Below, piece by piece: positions 33,833 to 41,017 of a DNA stretch of 64,000 bases. The notes beneath the pieces are model-generated. The model made no database searches. It was not told the origin of the DNA and saw nothing but the letters and a program-made list of their open reading frames with translations. Made by a program: the position numbers and the translations under genes. Source of the DNA: Bacilli bacterium (GTDB lineage: Bacteria; Bacillota_I; Bacilli_A; RF39; UBA660); contig JAFQES010000018.1 of the NCBI GenBank assembly GCA_017398945.1, positions 1 to 64,000 on the forward strand. Direction: 5' to 3'. Positions within the stretch are counted from its first letter, which is position 1; the number at the start of each line of letters is the position of its first letter.

Positions 33833-36055
33833 TTCTTTTAATAAATCAGCAATTTGCTCTATACTTTCATCATATAAATCCAACCTAAAATTAGTAATTC
33901 CTAAACTCTTATAATAATCTATTTTAGAAATTAAATTAATATTTTTACTATGTAATAATTTAGTAAAACAATTTCGGGTTATAATCGGGTATTGTTCATT
34001 ACTTTGACTTTTTAAATAATATTTATTATTATGACAAACAAAACAATTCTTTTCATTTTGATTAACAAAAGTATTTAAAGGACAATATTTCATTATCATT
34101 AACTCTGGACGTCCATAAATTAACAATTCAACATTTAAGATATTACCTTTATTTTTGGCATTATCTAATAAACTTTTTAACATTGCATCAGTATGCTCAA
34201 CAGATAAACCAATCTTTTTAACATTTAAATTTGCTAAAAGATTTAATGTATAATTATTAGCAGCATTTAAATAATAATCACTACATACATTATTATTTTC
34301 ACTATATTTAGTAATTGCTCCTAATTCACTGGCAAGTAAATTTTCATTTTCTAACAAAGGAAAATTACCACTTACACGATTAGTTTTATAAAAGACATTA
34401 GCTCTTTTATATTTTTTATATAAAAGAATATCTTCGACATAAATACAAACGTCTTTATCAAGTAAATATTTTAATTGTTCTTCATTACGAACTAGAAAAC
34501 TTATGTCATTTGAAATTTCCATCTTAACAGAATCAGTTTCAATATCTTCTATAATAACTTCCTTTTTATTCGTACTTCTAAGACTTTCTAATTCTTCGCA
34601 CAATAATCTTCTTAAATTATTTACCTCTTTCATCGGCACAAAAACATTATCACCCATCAAGATATTTACATTACACAAAGAAAAAGCGGTATTACCAAGC
34701 TTACTTAATTTGTCTAATAACTCTTCTTTAGTTGTACTTATTTTAAAAGCTTCACTTAAAATATTTCCTTCCTTGGTAATTAAATTTAACCCATCAGATA
34801 TTGAAATTGTAAGTGGACAACCCACTTTAGCTACAACCTCAAAAGTTACCGGAATTTTTCTATTAACATCATTATTAATTTCATCAATTAATTTTATATC
34901 TAATGTTTTTAAAACATCACCTGTTTTATGAAGATTAACTTTATTGTCTAAATAAATAATTTCATCTTTTAGCCCTTTATTAACTAATAAACCTTGATCA
35001 TTATAAATAAAGTTAGCAATCATCCCTTCATCATTAGGAAGTCTTACTCCATCTCCTTGATTAAGTTCTTTAGATAATTTTATTTTTATCTTTCTTTCAC
35101 AACTTAAAACTTTTCCAATCACAATTCCCTGATGATTAGGAGTCTTCGCGTTCACAATATTATTTTTATTTTCACCATTAATAAATCCCTTAGTAAATTC
35201 ACGATTATATAAAACTTTTAAATTATCTATTTCCTCTTCTGTTAAAGAAATAGCACTACCAGCATAGTACGCATCAATTAGTTTACGATATATTTTAGTT
35301 ACATAGCCAACATATTCCGGACTTTTCATTCTTCCTTCAATTTTTAAACTATCAACTCCAGAATCTAATATATCTTTTAGATGATTAACACTACTTAATT
35401 CTTTCATGCTTAATAGATAATTTCCATTTGTATTTACTTTATTTTCATTTTCATAAAGTTCATACGGCAAGCGGCATAATCCAGCACACTCACCTCTATT
35501 ACCACTTCTATTTAATACCAAACTAGAGAAAAGACATTCTCCAGAATAAGACACACATAAAGCTCCATGAATAAATACTTCTTTTTCAATATCACAATCA
35601 ATTTTTTTAATTTCATTTAATGATAACTCTCTAGCTAAAACAACTCGTGAAACCCCTAAGCTTTTTAAAAAAGAGATTCCTGCATTATTATGATTATGAG
35701 CTTGCGTAGATGCATGTACTTCTAGATTTGGAAATTTTTTGGTAACAAGAGATATTAGTCCAATATCTTGCATAATTACAGCATCTACCCCTAACTTATG
35801 AACTGTTTCAATATATACTAATAATTCTTCTACTTCACTTTCATAAATCATGGTATTTACTGTAACATATATTTTTACACCATAAAGATGAGCAATCTTT
35901 ACTGCTTCTTCTATTTCTTCTATACTAAAATTATCAGCAAACTTTCTCGCCCCATAATCTTTACCTGATAAATATACTGCTTCAGCTCCATTATAAATGG
36001 CACTTTTAAGTGCCATCATATTTCCTGCTGGTGATAATAATTCAACTTTTTTCAT
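33821..36055 (-). CDS. U32-family peptidase-like RNA hydroxylation protein (RlhA/TrhP group)
   Basis: 744 residues. The U32 core is clear: ELLSPAGNMMALKSAIYNGAEAVYLSG, EVFIHGALCVSYSGECLFS with conserved Cys, and NRGECAGLCRLPYEL, followed by LKIEGRMKSPEYV. The long C-terminal part fits the DUF3656/U32 form seen in RlhA-like proteins. Family members hydroxylate 23S rRNA or tRNA wobble uridine (TrhP) rather than degrade collagen; the exact substrate cannot be decided. It ends with four more Cys in CPLNTFVNQNEKNCFVCHN. ATG 36055 follows GGTG by six bases. Confidence 0.85.
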   Translation of the reverse strand: MKKVELLSPAGNMMALKSAIYNGAEAVYLSGKDYGARKFADNFSIEEIEEAVKIAHLYGVKIYVTVNTMIYESEVEELLVYIETVHKLGVDAVIMQDIGLISLVTKKFPNLEVHASTQAHNHNNAGISFLKSLGVSRVVLARELSLNEIKKIDCDIEKEVFIHGALCVSYSGECLFSSLVLNRSGNRGECAGLCRLPYELYENENKVNTNGNYLLSMKELSSVNHLKDILDSGVDSLKIEGRMKSPEYVGYVTKIYRKLIDAYYAGSAISLTEEEIDNLKVLYNREFTKGFINGENKNNIVNAKTPNHQGIVIGKVLSCERKIKIKLSKELNQGDGVRLPNDEGMIANFIYNDQGLLVNKGLKDEIIYLDNKVNLHKTGDVLKTLDIKLIDEINNDVNRKIPVTFEVVAKVGCPLTISISDGLNLITKEGNILSEAFKISTTKEELLDKLSKLGNTAFSLCNVNILMGDNVFVPMKEVNNLRRLLCEELESLRSTNKKEVIIEDIETDSVKMEISNDISFLVRNEEQLKYLLDKDVCIYVEDILLYKKYKRANVFYKTNRVSGNFPLLENENLLASELGAITKYSENNNVCSDYYLNAANNYTLNLLANLNVKKIGLSVEHTDAMLKSLLDNAKNKGNILNVELLIYGRPELMIMKYCPLNTFVNQNEKNCFVCHNNKYYLKSQSNEQYPIITRNCFTKLLHSKNINLISKIDYYKSLGITNFRLDLYDESIEQIADLLKELDI

Positions 36056-36086
36056 GTACTTCACCTACACTAAAAATTTATCCTTT

Positions 36087-36401
36087 TTATTTTGTTTCCT
36101 CTTCTATCCAATTTAAGTATTCACTATATCCAACAGCAATATCATAAGCAATTATTTGAGGCACATCATAGCTATGATTATCTAAAATTACTTTTTCTAT
36201 TTCAGGATATAATTCTTTTTTTGATTTCATTTGAAGTAAATACTCATTATTATGAATAATTTTTCCTTCCCAATGACCAGAACTAATAGTATCAATTAAC
36301 TGACAACAACCAACTAATCTTTCATTTAATAACAATTCAATTATTTTATTAGCTTCTTCTTTATTATTAAAAGTTGTTGAAATCATAATATATTTATTCA
36401 T
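36087..36401 (-). CDS. cutA: CutA1-like divalent ion tolerance protein
   Basis: 104 residues, the normal length of the trimeric CutA1 family. Signatures: STTFNNKEEANKIIELLLNERLVGCCQ, SGHWEGKI, EYLLQMKSK and NHSYDVPQIIAYDI. Family members bind copper and other divalent ions or act as PII-like signalling trimers; physiological role is uncertain. AGGAGG precedes the ATG. It lies 31 bases upstream of the U32 gene and is probably co-transcribed. Confidence 0.92.
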   Translation of the reverse strand: MNKYIMISTTFNNKEEANKIIELLLNERLVGCCQLIDTISSGHWEGKIIHNNEYLLQMKSKKELYPEIEKVILDNHSYDVPQIIAYDIAVGYSEYLNWIEEETK

Positions 36402-36535
36402 AATGTATATCCTCCTATATTTTAGGTTGTAAAAATATTATTTGGTATATTCACTAATCTTTTCTAACATGAAACTTTTATCTTCTGTTGTATAGTATCC
36501 TTCAATTTATATAGATAAATTAATCAAAATTAAAC

Positions 36536-36928
36536 TTATCCAATATACTCTTTACAATCAATAAGACTTGCAATAATTATTCCATTTACATAAAAACCAT
36601 CAGGAAGAACTTCAGTTTCTTCATAGTTTTTTACTTCTTCAAATAAATCTCCGCTTGTTTCAATTCTAGCTTTAGCATTTATTTTATATTGAATGTCTAA
36701 TTCGGGATCATTTTTATCCTTTTTAAAAACATGAATAAAAATTTGTTCATTTTCTTCTATATTTTTTTTAGAAATTTCCATTTGTACAATAGGGATAATT
36801 ATTTTATCTTCATAATACCTAGATGGTTCTACAATAGTACAATGAGGTTGTCCTGATTTACTAGCAGTTGCCAGCATTATTATCCCTACACTTTTTATAT
36901 TATCTAATTGTTCACTGCTTAATTTCAT
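36536..36928 (-). CDS. Pyridoxamine 5'-phosphate oxidase-fold flavin-binding protein
   Basis: 130 residues with the split-barrel pattern of the PNPOx-like family: IIMLATASKSGQPHCTIVEPSRYYEDKIIIP (residues ~15-45) and later NAKARIETSGDLFEEV. Such proteins bind FMN, F420 or haem and often act as small reductases. The substrate cannot be read from sequence. GAGGAACTGACT precedes the ATG. No operon partner. Confidence 0.8.
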   Translation of the reverse strand: MKLSSEQLDNIKSVGIIMLATASKSGQPHCTIVEPSRYYEDKIIIPIVQMEISKKNIEENEQIFIHVFKKDKNDPELDIQYKINAKARIETSGDLFEEVKNYEETEVLPDGFYVNGIIIASLIDCKEYIG

Positions 36929-37018
36929 AGTCAGTTCCTCATTTCTTATTTAATTATACCACAACAACAATAATTTCAAAAACTATAAATTATGGTATAC
37001 TTATTATGGTGAAAATAT

Positions 37019-38221
37019 ATGAATAAAGAGATCAAACTAGAAGATATAGAAATTTATCAAAATAACTATTTAGCTGATAAAAATAATGTAAACATCCAAA
37101 AATTTATTTATGCCAACGGCATTAATGAAACATGTTTTAATTATGATTTAGAAAGCAAAACTAAATTTGATTTTAATATTGAAATACCAAAAGTTAAAAT
37201 GTATAACCAACGTAATGCTTATGAATGTAATATCTTTGCTTTTTTAAGAGTTGTTAAAGGCATTATAAAAAAGGAAAATAATTTTGACGCTAACAAACTA
37301 GATATATCTGCTAGCTACATTGATTTTTATGATAAATTAGAAAAAATAAATACTGCTTACAATGAATTATTTAAAGAAAAAAACTTAACTATACCTAAAA
37401 TATCTCAAATAATTAATAGATACATTGGTATTTACGGAACTTTCAACTATTGTAAAAAAATTATTAATAAATATGGTTTTGTTTTAAGCAAAGATATGCC
37501 CGAAGTAAATGGTAAATATAATGCTGTTCAAGTAAATGAATTATTAAGGCATAAAATCAAAGCAGATGCGCTATGTTTAATTAATCGAAACAAGGATAAT
37601 GATAATACTTTAAAAGATGATCTTATAAATGAAGCATATATTTTCTTATCAAAAGTTTTAGGAAATCCTCCAACAAAAGTAAAATTTGATAATAAAAAAT
37701 TTACACCTTTAGAGTTTCGAAATACTATCTTAAAAGATACATTAGATGATTATGTATCAGTAACAACATTTAACCAAAACGTTTTATATAGTAGCGACTC
37801 TTTTGTCCCAAGTGTTTATTTAAAAGATAATGAAGAAATAATTAGTATAAGTAACGAAGAATTAAAAAATGCCATTATAAAGCAATTAATAGATGGTATT
37901 GGCATCTGGTTTTCTTCCGAAGAATCAACAACATTAGACTATAGAGCTAATATATTAGATGATCATATTTATAAATATGATAAATACTTAAATATAAAAC
38001 CTTTATCAAAAGATGATAAATTATTAATGGATATAACAAGTTATGATCACGCTATGTGTATAACAGGTGCTTTAGTAAAAAATAATAAAGTTAAACAATT
38101 TAAAGTTGATAACAGTTTCGGTTATCATGGTAAATATAAAGGCAAATTAATAATGACTAATTCTTTTTTAGAAAATCAATTAATTGTTGCTATAATTAAC
38201 AAAAAATATTTAAATCACTAA
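37019..38221 (+). CDS. Divergent aminopeptidase C / bleomycin hydrolase-like cysteine peptidase
   Basis: 400 residues of the peptidase C1B type. The oxyanion Gln and catalytic Cys keep family spacing in NQRNAYECNIFAFLR (about 62-76; usually NQxxSGRCWIFA), the catalytic His is in YDHAMCITGAL, and the Asn in FKVDNSFGYHG (usually VENSWG). The triad is intact but surrounding residues, including the Trp after the Cys, have changed. PepC enzymes are cytosolic hexamers that trim peptides. A -10 box TATACT lies upstream with a weak -35, and GGTGA precedes the ATG. Function as an active aminopeptidase is probable, not certain. Confidence 0.8.
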   Translation: MNKEIKLEDIEIYQNNYLADKNNVNIQKFIYANGINETCFNYDLESKTKFDFNIEIPKVKMYNQRNAYECNIFAFLRVVKGIIKKENNFDANKLDISASYIDFYDKLEKINTAYNELFKEKNLTIPKISQIINRYIGIYGTFNYCKKIINKYGFVLSKDMPEVNGKYNAVQVNELLRHKIKADALCLINRNKDNDNTLKDDLINEAYIFLSKVLGNPPTKVKFDNKKFTPLEFRNTILKDTLDDYVSVTTFNQNVLYSSDSFVPSVYLKDNEEIISISNEELKNAIIKQLIDGIGIWFSSEESTTLDYRANILDDHIYKYDKYLNIKPLSKDDKLLMDITSYDHAMCITGALVKNNKVKQFKVDNSFGYHGKYKGKLIMTNSFLENQLIVAIINKKYLNH

Positions 38222-38244
38222 TGAAAAATTAGTGATTTTATTTT
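38212..38244 (+). terminator. Terminator of the PepC-like gene
   Basis: AATCACTAAT, GAAAA loop, ATTAGTGATT then TTATTTT on the + strand; it overlaps the stop codon. Confidence 0.75.
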
Positions 38245-38275
38245 AAATATATAGCAGAAAAGTAATTTTGCTGAT

Positions 38276-38304
38276 TTGTTTTATAAATATACTTTTTATA
38301 TAAT
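38276..38304 (+). promoter_or_regulatory. Promoter of peptide gene 1
   Basis: TTGTTT (38276-38281), 17 bases, perfect TATAAT (38299-38304) followed by GC. Predicted start near 38311 at GGATATA, the left arm of the 5'-3' pairing. Confidence 0.75.
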
Positions 38305-38372
38305 GCAATTGGATATATTTAATTAGCGTTAGGTGCACTCCTTTACATCAAACTGCAAAGGAGGTGGATTTT

Positions 38373-38450
38373 ATGACAAATAGAGAAAAATCTCAATTTA
38401 TTATAATCATCCTCTTATTTATTCTAGTATTTGTAATACTATTTAAATAA
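38373..38450 (+). CDS. Hydrophobic 25-residue peptide 1, candidate type I toxin
   Basis: The product is MTNREKSQF followed by a 15-residue aliphatic/Phe segment and a final Lys. It is short enough to insert in the membrane as one helix with a charged N terminus, like type I toxins of Firmicutes. AAAGGAGGTGG, the best ribosome site in the window, lies eight bases before the ATG. The leader segment CTCCTTT (38338-38344) can pair perfectly with AAAGGAG (38357-38363), hiding that site. Two paralogues follow. No named family is recognised. Confidence 0.75.
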   Translation: MTNREKSQFIIIILLFILVFVILFK

Positions 38451-38566
38451 AAAAAGCACACTAACGCTCAAGCTTGAGTCTTAGTGTGCAACCAAAAACT
38501 TTGGAGTGTACCTAACCTTGCGAAAATTAGATATATCCTTTTTTATTATATTCAAGTTGCCTTGAC
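38446..38566 (-). ncRNA. Predicted antisense RNA of peptide gene 1
   Basis: A minus-strand promoter, TTGTCA, 17 bases, TATATT (38573-38601), points at the 3' end of the peptide unit. A minus-strand terminator, GCACACTAA...TTAGTGTGC (38456-38489) followed by seven T, lies directly after the peptide stop. The RNA would be about 120 bases and fully complementary to the 3' untranslated part of the peptide mRNA, including its pairing arm at 38503-38538. Confidence 0.65.
38503..38546 (+). terminator. 3' end of peptide mRNA 1 and long-range pairing arm
   Basis: 38503-38538 (GGAGTGTACCTAACC ... TAGATATATCC) is the near-perfect reverse complement of the mRNA start at 38311-38341 (GGATATATTTAATT ... 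TTAGGTGCACTCC), and is followed by TTTTTT. The local hairpin is weak (CTAA/TTAG), so termination may rely on the long-range stem. Confidence 0.5.
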
Positions 38567-38710
38567 ATATCCAATATATCATAAATACAATGACTTGACA
38601 ATTAGTAAAATTTAATAATTTGTTTATTATAATTATCAAAATTTATCATAATATTCATTAAAAAAATAATACTTTAATACAACATATAACAATAATTTAA
38701 TTTTAGTAGT

Positions 38711-38739
38711 TTGCTATATCCCCTATCGTCTTATATAAT
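38711..38739 (+). promoter_or_regulatory. Promoter of peptide gene 2
   Basis: TTGCTA (38711-38716), 17 bases, TATAAT (38734-38739) followed by GC; same layout as copies 1 and 3. Confidence 0.75.
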
Positions 38740-38815
38740 GCTTTTTGGATACATTTGAAATATCAGATGTTTTCCCTTTCGATAATCTTTAGATTAAAGA
38801 AAGGTGGTGATAATT

Positions 38816-38893
38816 ATGACTAAAAGAGAATTCTCTCAATTTATTATAATTATACTATTATTTTATATAGTAATCACCTTACTATATAAATAA
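38816..38893 (+). CDS. Hydrophobic 25-residue peptide 2, candidate type I toxin
   Basis: The product is MTKREFSQF followed by a hydrophobic segment (IIIILLFYIVITLLY) and final Lys, the same length and plan as peptide 1. GAAAGGTGGTGA precedes the ATG. The leader can form a hairpin in which CCTTTC (38775-38780) pairs with GAAAGG (38799-38804), with an inner AATCT/AGATT stem, so the ribosome site is covered. Confidence 0.75.
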   Translation: MTKREFSQFIIIILLFYIVITLLYK

Positions 38894-39010
38894 TAAAAAC
38901 ATCTGATTTCAACATTAGTTGATTTCAGATGCTCATCCAAATAAGGGATTACATCTGATTCACACAATCAAATGTATCCTTTTTTATTTTATGCAAGATT
39001 ACTTGCTTAC
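38889..39010 (-). ncRNA. Predicted antisense RNA of peptide gene 2
   Basis: Minus-strand promoter TTGTAA, 17 bases, TAACAT (39017-39045). Minus-strand terminator stem CATCTGA-AAT-CAAC / GTTG-AAA-TCAGATG (38900-38931) then TTTTTATTATT, ending at the peptide stop codon. Length about 120 bases, as in the other copies. The promoter is the weakest of the three. Confidence 0.58.
38951..38986 (+). terminator. Terminator of peptide mRNA 2
   Basis: ACATCTGATT, CACAC loop, AATCAAATGT, four bases and then six T. The region 38943-38979 is also complementary to the mRNA start (38747-38778). Confidence 0.7.
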
Positions 39011-39155
39011 ATACCAATGTTATCACACATTAATTTAATTTACAATATTTAAAGTTTCTATAAATGAATATTAACATTAACAAAAGATTACCTAAAGGTT
39101 TTACTAAAAGCAATAATTAGCATCTAATATAGATCGAAAATCAAATTTTAGTCAT

Positions 39156-39184
39156 TTGCTATACTTTTCCCCATCTTATATAAT
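39156..39184 (+). promoter_or_regulatory. Promoter of peptide gene 3
   Basis: TTGCTA (39156-39161), 17 bases, TATAAT (39179-39184). Confidence 0.75.
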
Positions 39185-39260
39185 TGTTCTCAGATACATT
39201 TAAAAAGTCAGATGTTTTCCCTTTCAAATATCTTACGATAAATGAGAGGTGGTGATAGTT

Positions 39261-39338
39261 ATGACTAAGAGAGAAACTTCTTTTTTTCTTATAATTATAC
39301 TATTATTTTTTATAGTAATCCCCTTACTATATAAATAA
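39261..39338 (+). CDS. Hydrophobic 25-residue peptide 3, candidate type I toxin
   Basis: The product is MTKRETSFF followed by LIIILLFFIVIPLLY and a final Lys. It has the same length as peptides 1 and 2 and keeps T2, R4, E5, S7 and the last Lys, so the reading frame is under selection. GAGAGGTGGTGA precedes the ATG; CCTTTC upstream can pair with GAGAGG with one mismatch, a weaker version of the sequestering hairpin. Confidence 0.75.
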   Translation: MTKRETSFFLIIILLFFIVIPLLYK

Positions 39339-39450
39339 TAAAAACATCTGATTTCAACAATAGTTGATTTCAGATGCCCCAAATTCAGGGATTACATCTG
39401 ATTCACACAATCAAATGTATCCTTTTTTATTATATTCAAGTTGCCTTGAC
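39331..39450 (-). ncRNA. Predicted antisense RNA of peptide gene 3
   Basis: Minus-strand promoter TTGTCA, 17 bases, TATATT (39457-39485), the same boxes as copy 1. Minus-strand terminator at 39345-39376 plus T-rich tract, ending at the peptide stop. About 120 bases. The promoter lies 12 bases beyond the end of the same-strand GNAT gene. Confidence 0.65.
39394..39428 (+). terminator. Terminator of peptide mRNA 3
   Basis: ACATCTGATT, CACAC, AATCAAATGT then ATCC and six T, identical to copy 2. 39387-39422 is complementary to the mRNA start at 39193-39223. Confidence 0.7.
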
Positions 39451-39496
39451 ATATTTAATATAACACAATCAATTTAAATTGACAATAAGTAAATTT

Positions 39497-39934
39497 TTAA
39501 TTTATAAATTTTACATATCCAACTTCTTTATTAAATTCAAGACTTTCGTAAAGTTTTTGAGCCGCTTCATTATCTTTTTCTGCCAGCAATGCAACGAAAG
39601 CACAATCTTTACTTTTAGCATAATCATAAACATACTCCAATAATGTAGTTGCAATTTTTTGTCTTCGATATGCTTTATGAACTGAAACATTCCATATAGT
39701 TAAAAATGGTTTTAAATCTTCAACAATATCATGATTAATTATAAGAGATGTTATCCCTACTACTTTATTATCAATTTTAGCAACAATATGATGATAGTCG
39801 GGATTATTTTCTATTTTTTCATAATTATTTAGCAATTTTTCAAAATTAGTCTTTGTATCGTGATTATCATCATATATTTTGACAGCTTCTTCTAAATCTT
39901 TATTAGTTAATTTTTCTATTATTATTTCATTCAT
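39497..39934 (-). CDS. GNAT-family N-acetyltransferase
   Basis: 145 residues with the Gcn5-type fold: VVGITSLIINHD, then WNVSVHKAYRRQKIATTLLEYVYDYA, the acetyl-CoA pyrophosphate loop (RRQKIA in place of the usual RGxGIG), and FVALLAEKDNEAAQKLYESLEF at the C terminus. The substrate is unknown. GGTGAT lies before the ATG. It is the nearest gene to the peptide array, on the strand of the antisense RNAs, with no clear terminator between. Confidence 0.85.
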   Translation of the reverse strand: MNEIIIEKLTNKDLEEAVKIYDDNHDTKTNFEKLLNNYEKIENNPDYHHIVAKIDNKVVGITSLIINHDIVEDLKPFLTIWNVSVHKAYRRQKIATTLLEYVYDYAKSKDCAFVALLAEKDNEAAQKLYESLEFNKEVGYVKFIN

Positions 39935-39986
39935 CTAAATCACCTATATTTATTTTAACATAACAATAATTACTAATTCAAAATTA

Positions 39987-40973
39987 TTATGCATTATTAA
40001 TTAAAATAGTTATTAAATCTTGATAACTTATATTTTCTGTTTTCATTAATTTTGGAAACATACTTATAGGTGTAAAACCTGGTATAGTATTTATTTCATT
40101 TATTAAAATCTTTTCATTTTTTTCATCATAGAAAAAATCTATTCTTGCATAACCACTACAATTTAAATTAATAAACACTTTTTTTGCATATTCTTTTATT
40201 TGGTTAACAATATAAACTGGTAAATCAGTAGCCATTTTAGTATATGAATCAGCATTTTCGTATTTAGCATTATAATCATAAAATTCATTGGCTGATTTTA
40301 TTTCTCCTGGGTTAGAACAAATTATTTCATTACCTTTTTGTAATACTGCTACTTCTAATTCTCGCGCTTTAATAAAATCTTCAATAATAATTTTTCTATC
40401 ACAACATCGTGCTTCTTTGATTGATTTTTCTAATTCCTTTTTATTATTAGCTTTATTAATTCCAATAGAAGATCCCCCATTAGCAGGTTTAACAATAACT
40501 GGATATTCTACTTCTTTTAAAATTGATTTTATTTTATCTTTTTCATTTAAAACTATATAAGGAACTATTGGAATATCCAAATCTTTAAAAATTATTTTGG
40601 ACATTTCCTTATCCATTCCTATTGCACTAGCTAAAGTTTTACATCCAACAAATTTGATATTAAAAAGTTCAAGTAAACCTTGTAATCTACCATCTTCGCC
40701 ATAAGTCCCATGGGTAATTGGAAAAACTACATCAAATTTTTTTAAATATTCTACTATATTATCTATTTTATAAATATTAGCTTCTTTCCAATTACCATTT
40801 TCTAAATATGATAAATCATCATTAAACTTATACCAATTATTATCAAAATCTATTCCAGCTACTTCATAAGTAAATAATTTAGTATCAATATTATCAATTA
40901 TTTCTTTACAAGATTTGCAAGAAACATAATGTTCTGTACAATTTCCACCAAATAAAATTAAAACTTTTTTCAA
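39987..40973 (-). CDS. ddl: D-alanine-D-alanine ligase
   Basis: 328-residue ATP-grasp enzyme that joins two D-Ala for peptidoglycan precursors. N-terminal LILFGGNCTEHYVSCKS is the family start. Other motifs: FPITHGTYGEDGRLQGLLE, VKPANGGSSIGINKA (ATP-grasp loop, about 161-175), GYARIDFFYDEK and INEINTIPGFTPISMFPKL at the Mg-binding end. The start is TTG at 40973, placed after GAGGTG. Monocistronic, with the NUDIX gene upstream on the same strand. Confidence 0.93.
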   Translation of the reverse strand: MKKVLILFGGNCTEHYVSCKSCKEIIDNIDTKLFTYEVAGIDFDNNWYKFNDDLSYLENGNWKEANIYKIDNIVEYLKKFDVVFPITHGTYGEDGRLQGLLELFNIKFVGCKTLASAIGMDKEMSKIIFKDLDIPIVPYIVLNEKDKIKSILKEVEYPVIVKPANGGSSIGINKANNKKELEKSIKEARCCDRKIIIEDFIKARELEVAVLQKGNEIICSNPGEIKSANEFYDYNAKYENADSYTKMATDLPVYIVNQIKEYAKKVFINLNCSGYARIDFFYDEKNEKILINEINTIPGFTPISMFPKLMKTENISYQDLITILINNA

Positions 40974-41017
40974 AAAAACACCTCATTTAATTGTATTAAA
41001 CAAGATGTTTTCTTATG

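Larger units (their letters stand above)
38276..39485. repeat. Three-copy tandem array of type I toxin-antitoxin-like units (~444 bp period)
   Basis: The start codons of three 25-residue peptide genes lie at 38373, 38816 and 39261, that is 443 and 445 bases apart. Each unit repeats the same order: + promoter, leader with a hairpin hiding the ribosome site, peptide ORF, minus-strand terminator just after the stop, + strand terminator, and a minus-strand promoter. Copies 2 and 3 are close relatives (shared stretches in UTRs and coding sequence); copy 1 is more divergent but preserves every structural element with compensating changes. The rest of the interval, about 150 bases between units, is plain AT-rich sequence with no other gene seen. 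Confidence 0.8.

Noticed and set aside
34503-34931. 142-residue + strand ORF inside the U32 gene
   Set aside because: Opposite strand of a well conserved protein; composition typical of an antisense frame and no start signal.
38373-39338. The 25-residue frames as chance ORFs
   Set aside because: All three have identical length, strong ribosome sites at the same distance, matching N termini and the same last residue despite sequence divergence.
38276-39485. CRISPR array or integron-like attC repeats
   Set aside because: The period is ~444 bases, not 60-70, and each period holds a conserved ORF with promoters and terminators. No short direct repeats with unique spacers and no integrase are present.
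39987-40973. VanA-type D-Ala-D-Lac ligase
   Set aside because: No vanH or vanX neighbours, and the motifs fit ordinary Ddl; no resistance-specific signature could be identified.
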